In this document: piece by piece, positions 1 to 12,300 of the stretch
Layout of the letters: the number at the start of each line of letters is the position of its first letter
Position numbering within the stretch: position 1 is the first letter of the stretch
Origin: Neocallimastix lanati (nom. inval.)
Taxonomy: Eukaryota > Neocallimastigomycota > Neocallimastigomycetes > Neocallimastigales > Neocallimastigaceae
Assembly (NCBI GenBank): GCA_016946835.1
Contig: JACVTC010000003.1
Span: 2,876,501 to 2,907,500 of the forward strand
Length of the DNA stretch: 31,000 bases
Direction of reading: 5' to 3'
The notes under the pieces: generated by a model
Seen by the model: only the letters and a program-made list of their open reading frames with translations
The model's database searches: none
What the model was told of the DNA's origin: nothing
Program-made: the position numbers and the translations under genes

Positions 1-43
1 TTTTTTTCTTTTTTAATTGTTATAATATGTTTTTTTTAAACAA

Positions 44-1355
44 AAAACTTGACAAAGACAAATAAGATGGTATTTAACTTCTAGTATACTTGGTATTAAT
101 GTTAAATATGAATCAGGTAAAAAGAATTCTTAAGCTGATGCATTTTCAAGAATGAAAAGTAAGGAAGATTGAAAAGACTTATTAACCAAAATAACTAATG
201 GAAATGACGAAGAATTGTTATCTGAAATTATGAAAGAAATTATCAACGAAAAGTTTACCGTTATTGAGGGAGAAGATTACTTTATTGATAATGGAAATTA
301 CAGAAAACTAATAATAGATGAAAATGAAAAATTTAAATTAATCATGGAAGCTCATAATATTGGCCATGAAAGATATTATAAAACTTACCAAAGACTTAAG
401 AAAATTTTCTATTGGAATAATATGATCAAAGATATATGAAGAATAGTCGAAAAGTGCGAGTTAAACCGCCCTCAACCATATCCAGAACCTATTGAAAATT
501 ATCGAACTAAAGTGAAAGGTCCCTTTGTGGATTTAGGATTAAATTTTATAGGATCTTTGCCAAAAACAAGAAATAATAATCAATATATCATTTTTACAGT
601 CGATTACTTCACACAACTGGTTAAGGCTGAATCCACTTATAATATAACTTCCTACGCATAATTAAATTTTTAATTAATGTTTTTGCAAAAAATGGTGTGC
701 ACAAGTTATTACCACCAATAATGGAGTCCAATTCACTTCAGACTTAACAAAAACTTTTTGACCTTTGCGATGTTTATGTAAAATTCGTAGCTACTTACCA
801 CCTTGAGTCAAATGGTCTCACCGAAAAAACCTTAAATAAAGAAATTGGAAATCTTCTTCACTTATTAGGAAAGAAAAATCAAGATTGAGATGAAGTTCTG
901 CCCTCTGCTCTATGGGCACAACGAACCACTAAAAATACAACCACAGGTCATTCTAGCTTTGAAATAGTATATGGAGGAGAAGATCAACAACCTTATGATA
1001 TAGCTATAAGAACAATTGAAATTGTCGGTAAATCTTATGACGAAATACTTATGGAAAAATTTGTTAAACACTATCAATGAACTAGAGAAGCATGTGAAAA
1101 TCTGAATAATGCAAATAAATATTGAACAGACAGACTAGAAGAACAAGTAAGAATGAATAAAGGAAAGGAATTAAAAACTAGGTGATCTCATTCTTGTCAG
1201 AAATTTTAGTCGTACGAAGCTAGAACCATATTATAATGGACCGTTTAAAATTCCAAAAATCCAATTAACACCGCAACCATAATCAATCAGAAGACTGGAA
1301 AAAACTCGATAGAAACGTTCATTTCAAAAATTTAGTAAAGTTTAGTAAAGTTTAA
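44..1355 (+). mobile_element. Decayed Ty3/gypsy retrotransposon pol fragment (RNase H end + integrase)
   Basis: Reading across stops and frameshifts gives an ordered Ty3/gypsy pol remnant. It starts with the end of RNase H (RW near 65-70, then an ADAFSR motif near 134-151). Next comes the integrase zinc region (HNIGH near 352-366, one Cys near 458 with Asn at the expected fourth ligand position). The integrase core follows, with VDYF near 600-611, TTNNGVQF at 711-734 and an SNGLTEKTLNKE segment near 808-843. The C-terminal region is GDLILV near 1181-1200 and YYNGPFK near 1231-1251, ending in TAA at 1353-1355. Damage seen directly: TAA at 131 and 659, TGA at 50, 170, 437, 886, 1078 and 1123, at least three or four frame changes, and Asn where the second catalytic Asp of the DDE triad belongs. 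Gag, protease, reverse transcriptase and LTRs are not visible. It is cut off by the window edge or already truncated, and is certainly non-functional here. Confidence 0.9.
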
Positions 1356-1381
1356 CTCTGTTAACAGAGAGACTTGAGTCT
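1356..1381. repeat. Two adjacent short palindromes directly after the pol remnant
   Basis: CTCTGTTAACAGAG at 1356-1369 is a perfect 14-bp palindrome. It abuts AGACT-tg-AGTCT at 1370-1381. Both start just after the stop of the integrase frame. They could be part of the retroelement 3' end (tail or start of an LTR), but no matching 5' copy is in the window, so the role is unknown. Confidence 0.6.
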
Positions 1382-1800
1382 TCTTCAGGCCATCTTGATA
1401 AGAATAAACTAAATGAAAAAATTTTTTACTCTTTCAATTGAAATTATTAACTTTTTAATTAAATATCTATTATTAAATGTATATATATATATAAATTTGA
1501 ATATATGAACCTTGTTTTATAAGACTAATATTTAAAAGAACTCAATTATTATTTTATTTATATTATATTATTATTACTTTGTAATTAATAGAATATATAA
1601 ATTATATAATTTAAATTAGTGTAAAATTTTTGTTCTTTTAATTTTTAAGGAAAATTCTTATAAATCTGTGAAAAAGTAAATGAATATTTACTATTTTCTA
1701 TATTTATTATAAAAACATTTACCGTGCAATCATTGTTTTTTATTATCATCAATTAAAAAAAGAATTTATAATTCAAAAAAATATATATCAAATATCATAT

Positions 1801-1952
1801 TTATGTATTTTACATATTTTCCATATTTTACCTATTTTTCATATTTTACCTATTTTTCATATTTTACCTATTTTTCATATTTTACATATTTTACGTATTT
1901 TATGTATTTTACATATTTTATGTATTTTATATATTTTATATATTTTACATCT
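1801..1952. repeat. Tandem repeat, about 18-bp unit decaying to 9-bp
   Basis: Three to four copies of an 18-bp unit of the form CATATTTTACCTATTTTT give way to 9-bp variants (TATTTTACA, TATTTTACG, TATTTTATG). The gradient of variants suggests replication slippage followed by point drift. No coding potential. Confidence 0.75.
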
Positions 1953-2551
1953 ATTTGTAATATTAATTATGAAATTAAATAATTATAAATTTTGAATAAT
2001 GATATTATTATTTATTTTTATTATACCATTAAATTTGTTTTAAAAATATAAAATATATGTGTATATATGGAGTGGCAATAACTTAAGATAATTTCATCTT
2101 AATAATAATTGTTAAGTTTATTTTTTAATAAGAAACAAAAAGAAGTATTAAGAATTGAAATTTTGATTTGTCCAAAATTTTCGGTATTGTAAAAAGGTGA
2201 TATTATAAAAAAAAATTTTTTTTTTAAAAACTTAAAAATTAATAAAAATTATTAAATAAAATTAAGTACATCTGTTGAATAGTTCGACACTATACTTTTT
2301 ATAATAGACAAAAAAAAAGTATTGTTAAGTAGATAATAATATAAAGGACATATTAATATATTTATAATTTAAACAAAAAATTGTATAATATATAAATTTA
2401 TATATTTTCTCAAAATATCGTTCATATATAGTAATAATATTAAAATATAATGCAGTAGTTTTATACAGATAATATAGAAAATATATAATGTAATATATAA
2501 TAGAATATACATGTTTTTTTTTTTTTTTTTTTTTTTTTTGTTATATTTAAA

Positions 2552-2594
<43 letters not shown>

Positions 2595-2780
2595 TTATTC
2601 TACATATTTTTCATATTTACCTAATGTTTTTCTTTTTGAATCTTAAATATTTATTAATTATTTATATTATAAAATATCTTATATAATATATCATAGCTAA
2701 AAATAAACTTTATAATTATTATTTTTAGTTTTTATATTTTTTTTGTTTTTACTTTTTTTTTTTTTTTAACAATATTAAAA

Positions 2781-2814
2781 TTTTTTTTTTTTTTTTTTTA
2801 GGGGGGGGGGGGGG
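2781..2814. repeat. T19-A-G14 homopolymer junction
   Basis: A run of 19 T (2781-2799), one A and then 14 consecutive G (2801-2814). The G run stands out in DNA where G is rare and other homopolymers are A or T. It could be a real G-tract or an assembly or sequencing artefact. Confidence 0.8.
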
Positions 2815-3446
2815 AATTTCACGAACGGAGAAAAATAATATATTAATCTTTATTTCTAAAACCAAACTGTACAGGACTATTAATTTCATAAGAAAAAAAA
2901 AATAATTTGAAATTTTTTAATTACTGATACAAATAATGAATTAAAATAATTATAAAATTTATAGTATTTATTTATCAATTTATATTATGAACTAAAAAAA
3001 ACTTTTATATTTTAATTTTTTATTTATAATTTGTATAAAAATTATATTGAAAATGGTATAAATAAAGTAAATAATAGAATGAAAATATTTATTAAATTTA
3101 AATTAATTTATTAATATATATAGAAGTTAGCAATTTATATATCAGGTTACTTATAATATGAATGATTTCTTTTGAAAAATCACTTGTTTTAATGTTGCTA
3201 ATAAATAAAAGTGGGTATTACATGTTATTTATAGTATATTAGATTTATTAACTATTATATTTATTATATTTAAATATTTTCTTTATATAATATTTTATTT
3301 TATTTTTTATTTTTTAGTTAATATATAATTATATAAAAGTTTAATATATATATTATATATAAAGCAAAAAAAAAAAAAAAAAAAAAAAAAAATATTTATA
3401 AATATATATTTAAATAAGGGTATGAGTAATAAATTGGGTTTCGAGT

Positions 3447-4608
3447 TTAACTATCTTTCTTTTTTAATAGATTTTCTTTAATTTTTTTTGTTTTGTCTAA
3501 TATTTTCATTAATTCATTTCTTCGTTTCATTTCATAGTTCTAAATAGAATAATTATGATAAAAATAGTAAATTAATATATTTATATAATAATCTAAAAAT
3601 ATCTCTTATAATTTTTTATAATAGAATATTTCTAAAAATTACCATTAAAATAAACTCTTTGGTTATATTTTTTTCAAAATTAATTAAAATATTATTTATT
3701 GATTCATTAACAGGACGCTTTTCCCTTTATTTATCATTAACATTATAATAATAATATATATATATTTATATTATTAATGATTTATTTATTGATAATTAAG
3801 ATATTTAATATTTTTTACTTACCTATATTTTTGTATATTATATAATGTTAAATGATAGGCTATATCATTTGTATTTATTGTATTATCAAATATGAATTCT
3901 GAAGAGTCTAATTCTATATTATTTTGTTTATGAATATTTTTGATATTTTCATTTGTTGAATTATTATCTAAATATAATTTTTGATGTAAAAATTGATACT
4001 TTCCTTCTTTATGATCTTTTGTTGTTAAGTTTGATTCAAGAACTTTAATTTTTCTAAATAATGGACATATTTTTTTAAATGATTTGCTCTTTTTTGTAGG
4101 TTTTAAAGGTTCTTTTTCTTCAATATATTTTGTTAATCCTTTTTTTTTTTCAATTATGGAATTTTCATAAATTCTTTTTTGTTTTTTATGATGATGATGA
4201 TAACGATATTTCTCTTCCATATTATCGTCATTGAAAGCATTTTCATTATCATTCATATCATTAATTATAAAATGCTTTTTGGATTTTTTATCACTTTTTT
4301 TTTGATAGTCATAAGAAATATTGCGTTTGCGATGTTGATTTGATAGTATTTCATTTTCAATTTCATTATCTGAAGAACTCTCTTCATTATTGTCATAATT
4401 AATATTATATTTATGACTATATTCAATTTCATGATGTTTATTATTTGAATCTATATATATATATTAAATTATTAACATTAATTTAAACCAAAATATATAA
4501 TATATAATTATGATAATACTTTATAAACTTACTTTCTGAAAGAATTTCTTTTCTTGATTTAATCTTAATTGATCTTTGTTTCGGTATATGTTTTCTTTTG
4601 TTTATATA

Positions 4609-4690
<82 letters not shown>

Positions 4691-7600
4691 CCTTTCCCTC
4701 TCATAATTTTAATTAAACGTTTTTTATTACGTTCAGATATTCCTGCTAGTCGAATGGAATTAATTTTTTCCATATCAAGAGGTTCATCGTCTTCTTCATA
4801 TAAATTAGCACTACTAGTACTTGCATTACCAAAGGAATCTCTATTGGAATCTTTTCTAGTTGGTATATAACTACTTGAATGATCGAATAAATGCTGTAAT
4901 ATTTCTGTTTGATCTTCTTTTGTATTATTATCCTTTTTAACTTTTTTAAGAAGTGTATTTTTCTTATTCATATCATAATATTCATTATAAGTATCATTAT
5001 TTTCTTCAACTTCCGTTTTGATTTCTACTAAAGGAATCAATTTTTGTTTTATTTTGTTGTTATTTATACTATTTTTATTACTATTATAATTATTGGCATA
5101 AGCAATATCTTTTGAATTTGGGGTTACTAAATTCGGGGTATCATTAATTATATCCATATTAATATTTTTTTGATTAGTTTCAATAACTTTATATTTTTTA
5201 CTTTTAATGATCGTATCCAATAAATCATCATTAAATGGTATCTTTACTAATGTAATGGTGGTATTTTCTTCATCATCATCTGTACTATTTTCCTTATTTA
5301 TTGAAGAATTACTGACAATTAAAATTTCATTAGATTTATTAACTGAACTTTTATTATTGTTTATACCATTTGATAATCTTCTTTTATTTATTTGGATATT
5401 AGTATTATTTTTAGGTGTTTTTGTTATATCATTAACAATGTTACTATTTATATTTTGATGTGTCTTTGCATTCTCAATAGTTGCAATACTATTTAGGGTT
5501 TTTGTAGCATTTATATTTTCATTAACTTCAGTATTATTTGTACTTTCAGGTATTTTTATTTTTCTATTAATATGTCTATTATCTAAAATTTGTAGTGATA
5601 ATTCGTTAATATTTGAAGTATTAATTTTATTTGATAATTCATTTTCAATTATATTTTTCATATTTTTTGATATATTCTCGTTTTCATCAACAATACTTTT
5701 GTTTTTAATATTCTCAAATGGAGAATTAGTATCTAAACTATTATTAATATCATCATCATTATTGTTTACATTCTGAAATTTTATTCGTTTCATAGTATTA
5801 TATTCCAAATTTCCAGTTAATATTCTTTTATAATTATTATTAATTTTATCTTTATAAGATTCGTTTACATTATTTTTATTGTATACATCTTTTTTCCTTT
5901 TTTCAAATACATTTATAACTTTTTTTAGAAGTACTGTGGGTTCTGCTAAATCCAATAATTCATTATATATTACTTTTAATGCTCTTTCTTTTCTTTCGTC
6001 TAAATTTTCATTTTCAGGAAACAGTTCATAAAATAAATTATTATCATCTTCATTTTTATTATTTAGGATTTTATTGTTTTCAAAAACTTTTTCATTTTGT
6101 TGTTTATTTGAATCAGCGGAATTATTATTATTTATTACAATATTATCACTTAATAATTCATTTTCTTTTAATATATTCATATCATTTAATTTAGCATTAC
6201 TTGATATATGTGATTTTTCCTTGATAATTATTTGCTCTTTTTCAGCATTAATATTATCGTTTTTACTACTGCTTTTATTATAAATTAAGCAATCATCATT
6301 ACTATTCTCAATATTTAAGTGTATGTCGTTATCTTGGGTTGATTTTAATTCTTTAAGATTTTCATTATTAACGGTATTTTCAATTGATATATCACTCATA
6401 TTTGATATTTTATTATAGATATTCTCATCTTTGTTCAAAATACTATTACAAATATCTTCATTTTTATTGGAAATTATATCATTAGTTTCATTATTTTTAT
6501 CATTATAATCATTATTATTTTTGTCAATTTTATTATCATTATAACTATTTTCAATTTTCTGTTTATTATTTATAATACTACTTTTATTATTTTTGGGACT
6601 ATTTAAAGTAATATCGATATTTTTATTATTTTTATTTTTGTTATTAGTTAACATATTGCCATTCTTTCTTTCGTTATCACTTGTAATATTAATTTTACTG
6701 TTAACAAAATGCTTTAATGGCAAATTTGCATAAAATTTATTGCCTCTATCATCTACCTTAGAGGAATCATGAGAATTATCTACTATATTATCTGAAGATT
6801 TATTTTCTTCAATCATAATTTTTATTTTTTTACTTTTAGAAATACTTATAGAGTTGTTTTCCTTAATATCACTATCACTTTTTTTATTTTCATATGTATT
6901 TGTAAATACGTTTTCGTCATAATCTTTATTTTCATATAAATTCGTTTTTTTATTTTTTTTAATTAATTCACCATTTTCGCTTTTATTTAATGTATTTAAA
7001 GAATTATTTTTTTGAATTTCATTTTCTTTTAAATAATTCAGGAATTTTTCATAATTAATATTTTCCAAATTAATTGAGTTATTCTGTGATTTTAGATTAC
7101 CACTTTTTTGTTTAGTTTGTAAATCGTTATTTTTTAGACTATCGATTCCACTAGAATTATTTAATATATTTTGTGAATTAGTATCTTTAAGAATTGTAGT
7201 ATTTATTAAATTAGTCTTATTTTTAATATTTCTAAACAAATAATTTTCATTTTTATCAATGTTTGTATTTTTTTTGTCTTTAAAAATACCTAATTCACTT
7301 TGATCAAATGAAGTTTCTTTATGCAATATTTCATTTTCTATGTGAGAATTTTTTTCATTATCAGATTTAATAATGCTTATTTCTTTTTTTTCCGATAGAA
7401 TATCATCTCTAATTAATATATTTTTATTAATTGTTTTGTAATAATTTTCATTTGACTCAAATTCATTTTTATTTTCATTGTTAAGATTTTTGGATAAATC
7501 CTTTTTAATATTTAAAAAGAGAGTTTTTGCTGATAGAATATTATTATTCATATTTCCTTTAAAAGAATTAAATGTAATATCTAAATCATTTACTTCATTA

Positions 7601-9312
7601 TTTTTTTCATCTTTTTCTTTTTCATTATACAATTTATTTATTTTATAATTGGATTTAATTTTTGAATCTATTATAATATTATTATTATCAATTATATCTA
7701 CAGATTCAGAATTTTCTATGCTACTTTCAAGTGTAATATTATTTATATTCATATCATTTAAGTTTATGTCTTTAATATTAATTTCAGAATTTTCACGAAC
7801 ATTTTTAATAAAATTATTGAAATCAATTTTACTTCTTTTATAAAAATTGGTACTTTCTGTTTTATTTTTTTCTGAATTAATATTACTTAAATTTCTCTTA
7901 AAATTATTTTCATTATTATTTATGTTTTGGATTTCATTAACTGATTCATTTTTGATGTCATTGATATCTTTATTAATAATATAATTTATTTCAAGGAGAT
8001 TTTCAATTTCTTTATTATAATTGTCACTTTCATTATCTATTTCATTTTCATTTTTATTTTCATTGTTAATTTTAATATTATTTTCATCTTTGATATCATT
8101 TTCATTTTCGTTTTTATTTTTATTTTTATTTTTGATGTCATTTTCATTTTTGATGTCATTTTCATTTTTGATGTCATTTTCATTTTTGTTTTCATTTTCA
8201 CTTTTGTTTTCATTTTCACTTTTGTTCTCATTTTTACTTTTGTTCTCATTTTCACTTTTGTTTTCATTTTCACTTTTGTTCTCATTTTCACTTTTGTTTT
8301 CATTTTTACTTTTGTTCTCATTTTCACTTTTGTTCTCATTTTCACTTTTGTTCTCATTTTCATTTTCATTTTCATTTTCATTTTCATTTTCATTTTCATT
8401 TTCATTTTTATTTTTTATGTCATTTTTTTTATTTTTAATACTATTATCATTTTCATTTTCACATTCATTTTTATTCAAATTGTTATTGTTTCTTTCATTT
8501 TTATTTTCTCTTATATTTATATTATCTTCATCATGTTTTGTTTTATTTGAAATATTAAATATTTTAAATTTATCATTTATATATGATTCATTAATTGAAT
8601 TATTTTTTATATTATTTATTTTGGCATTTTTTTCTTCATTAAATTTTTGAGATTCATTACTAAATTCATTTTCAGTATTATAACTTACATTATCTTTTGA
8701 AATATCATATAATAACGATGTCGAATTATTAATTTTATTAGTTGAAGGTGTTGTAACTGTTTGATTATTTAAATTCATCAAATTTTCGAGTCTATTATTT
8801 TCATTTATAATATCTTTAATATCATTTAATATATTTTGAAGTTTATCACTATTTTTATGTAATAATGGAGATTTATGTAAATAAGGTGATTTGGAAATCG
8901 GTAATCGACTTTTTCTGTGAAATGTTAATTTTTTATTATCAATTATATTATTATTATGAGGAATAAATTCTCTTTTGTTATTTTCATTATATCTAATATT
9001 CTTATTTTTATTATTTGATTTACTATGGTTATTAATACTACTGATGTTATCATCATTATTACTATCATTATTATTACTATTATCATCACTATTGGTATTG
9101 CTATTACTATTATTGATAGTGTTGATATTACTATTAGTAATATTATTATTCATAATGTTAGATTCGGAATTTTTATCATTGCTATTATTTTTTGCAATTG
9201 TTAAATGCTTATTATTTTTAAAGTTATCAATAATTTTTGATTCTATAAATGTTGTCAAAATTTCATTATTAGTATTCAAATTATTTAAATAAGATTTTGA
9301 ATCATTTTTAGC

Positions 9313-9368
<56 letters not shown>

Positions 9369-12300
9369 TTAATGAATTTGAAATGCTAAATTTTTTAGAA
9401 TTATTTTTTATATTTTGAGATTTTACCTTCTTTTCTTGATTGGGTAAACTTTTTCTAGAAAGTTTTATAAATGAAGGCTCCAACGAATTATTTTCAGAAA
9501 TATTAGTTTTTATTGAATTGTTTTTAGAAACATTAGTTTTTATTGAATTGTTTTTAGAAACATTAGTTTTTGTTAATTTTTTTTCAGAAACATTAGCTTT
9601 TGTTGAATATTTTGAAGATTCTTTTGAAATCTTATTTAATTTTGATTGCTTATTACTATTATTTCTTAATTTTTTGGGTAAATGGGCAATATTTTTATTT
9701 TCTTCTTTTATTTCCAAGGAATCTCCATTTTCATTAACAATTCTTTCAATTACTTGATTATTTATTAATTTCTTTTTATTATTTTTATTTTCTTTAAATA
9801 GATGCTTTTCGTATTGTTTTTCTTTATTCATTTTTTCTTCATTTAATTGTTTAATTAATTCATTATTAATTAATTGCTTTTCAATTAATATATTTTGATT
9901 TTTCAATTGCTTTTCAACAGATTTATCTTCACTAAACTGATTAACTGATTTATTGTTAATTAAAAGTTTCTTTTCTTTAATTATCTTATTTTTGCCTTTT
10001 AACTCATTAATATTTGATTTTTTTTCACTAATATTTTGTATATCTGATTCTTTTATAATTAATTTCCTTTTAGTAATATACTCACTATTTAATTCCTTTA
10101 TAATTGAATTTTCTTCAATTATATTCTTATTATTTAAATCCTTTATGATTGAATTTTTTTCAGTAATATTTTCATCATTTAATTCCTTTACGATTGAATT
10201 TTTTTCAGTAATATTTTCATCATTTAATTCCTTTATGATTGAATTTTTTTCAGTAATATTTTCATCATTTAATTCCTTTATGATTGAATTTTTTTCAGTA
10301 ATATTTTCATCATTTAATTCCTTTATAATTGAATTTTTTTCAGTAATATTTTCATCATTTAATTCCTTTATGATTGAATTTTTTTCAGTAATATTTTCAT
10401 CATTTAATTCCTTTATGATTGAATTTTTTTCAGTAATATTTTCATCATTTAATTCCTTTATGATTGAATTTTTTTCAGTAATATTTTCATCATTTAATTC
10501 CTTTATGGTTGAATTTTTTTCAGTAATATTTTCATTATTTATTTCCTTTATAATTGAATTTTCTTCAGTAATATTTTCATTATTTAATTCCTTTATAAAT
10601 GAATTTTCTTCAGTAATATTTTCATTATTCAATTCCTTTATAGTTGAATTATCTTTAGTAATATTTTCATTATTTGATTTTTCCATAATCAACTTTTCTT
10701 TAGTAGGATTTAATCCTTTATTTGATGTTTCATTGATTAAAGTTTCATGCTTTTCAAACTTCATATTATCATTATTTAATTCTTTTAAATTTAATCTTTC
10801 TTTAGTAATATTTTCTTCAGTTAATTTCTCAATTGATCTGCTATTAATTAATGTATCCTGATTTTCAATCTTCATATCTTCATCATTTAATTGCTTTTCA
10901 AATATTTTTAATTCAGTAATATTTTTTTCATTTAATTGTATAACAGGTTTGTTATTAATTAGAGTTTTCTGAGTTCCAACTTCCGTATTTTCTTCAATTA
11001 ATTGCTTATGGATTTTACCATTTATTAAAGTATCCTGCTTTTTAATTTCAATATTTTTATCATTTAATTGTTTTTTATTTTCATTAACACTTTCTTCGAG
11101 TAGATTTTCAATTGGCTGTTTATTAATGATTTGGCTTTTAATTTTTATATTATTATTGTCCAATTGTTTTTCACAAACTTTTTTTTCAATCGATAGAAGA
11201 GTTGGTTTACTATTATTCAAATGCTTATATTTTCCAATGTCAACATTATTATTATTTAATTGCTTTTCAATTAATTTTCTATCATTGTTTTGTATTTCAA
11301 CATAATTTTCTTCGTTCAAAATTTCTTTATTATTTTCTATATGATTTTCTTCCATCATTTTTCCTTTTACTATGCATTTTCCAGTTATACTTTCTTCTAC
11401 TTTATTTTCTTTCATTGAAAGAGTTTTGTTTATATTTTCTTTTATTGGAATTTTTCCTGTTATATTTTTTTCTATTGCATCTTCTATTGTATTTTCTTTA
11501 ATTATATTTATTTCTGTCATATTTTCTTTCATTGGAATTTCTTTTATATTAACTTTTTCTATTGTATTATCTTTTATTGTATTATCTTTTATTAATTTGC
11601 CTCTTATTGAATTTTCTTTTAATAAATATTTTTCAGCTGGATTATCTTGAATATTAATTTCTTTTATTGGTATATTTATCAATGAGCTTTCCATAAATGA
11701 GCTTATTTCATTTGTAATTTTATTTGCTGAAATATCTATATTTTGTTTATTTTCATATATTTTCTTATTTATTATATTCATTGTTTCATTTGACTGAGAT
11801 ATGCTTTTTTCTGAAATGGATTTTTCATATGATTGATCATTATTAGACTTCAACTTTATAGTATCATTACCTGCTTTTTTATCTTTTATATTTGTTTCAC
11901 TTAAAGAATATTTATTACTTTGCATTGAATTGTTTGATTCAATTTTGTTTTGATTTGATAAATCATTTTTAATAAAAGATTTATCAATTGATAGATTTAT
12001 ATTTATTATTTCTTCTTTTGATTCTATATCTTGTTCTTTAGTTAAATCATTATTGCTTTTAAATTTTTCAGATTTAGTAGATATTCCTTTAACGACTGTT
12101 TCTTTATTATTTAATGGATTTTTGGAAATATTTAATGAATTATACGAATTTTTATCAACTAATATATTTAAATTTTCAATAGAATCATTTAAATTTTTAT
12201 TTAATATCTTTTTGCTTATTAATTTATTATCTTTAATTTCTTCATTTTTATTTAAATGATTATTTTTTAATGTTTGATTCTCAGTTTTATTATAATTGTC

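Larger units (their letters stand above)
1382..3446. other. AT-rich intergenic region, no gene seen
   Basis: About 2.1 kb between the retroelement remnant and the 3' end of the giant gene. I see no supported coding region or RNA gene. It holds a tandem repeat (1801-1952), a 26-T run (2514-2539), a TTA trinucleotide array (about 2553-2592), a T19-A-G14 tract (2781-2814), a poly(A) run near 3366-3391 and a small hairpin (TTAAGAT 2083-2089, ATCTTAA 2096-2102). Confidence 0.7.

Noticed and set aside
1382-1700. 3' LTR of the retroelement
   Set aside because: No second copy, no clear polypurine tract and no TG...CA bounded repeat could be identified in the window.
2274-2302. Possible tRNA T-arm (ATAG-TTCGACA-CTAT)
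   Set aside because: No matching acceptor stem, anticodon arm or A box upstream. An isolated hairpin is expected by chance.
3819-4256. 145-aa minus-strand frame as a separate gene
   Set aside because: The frame continues upstream of its Met to a splice acceptor at 4451, and its stop overlaps a GTAAGT donor. It reads as part of exon 3 of the giant gene.
8021-8650. 209-codon Phe/Ser/Leu plus-strand frame, and a Met-Lys minus-strand frame at 8037-8405
   Set aside because: Both are other-frame readings of the KSENEN repeat. Periodicity, not selection, keeps them open.
9953-10861. 302-codon plus-strand open frame with repeated NSFMIEFFSVIFSSF
   Set aside because: It is the complement of the 45-bp coding repeat of the giant gene. 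A stop-free repeat unit in one frame makes the antisense open for as long as the array lasts.
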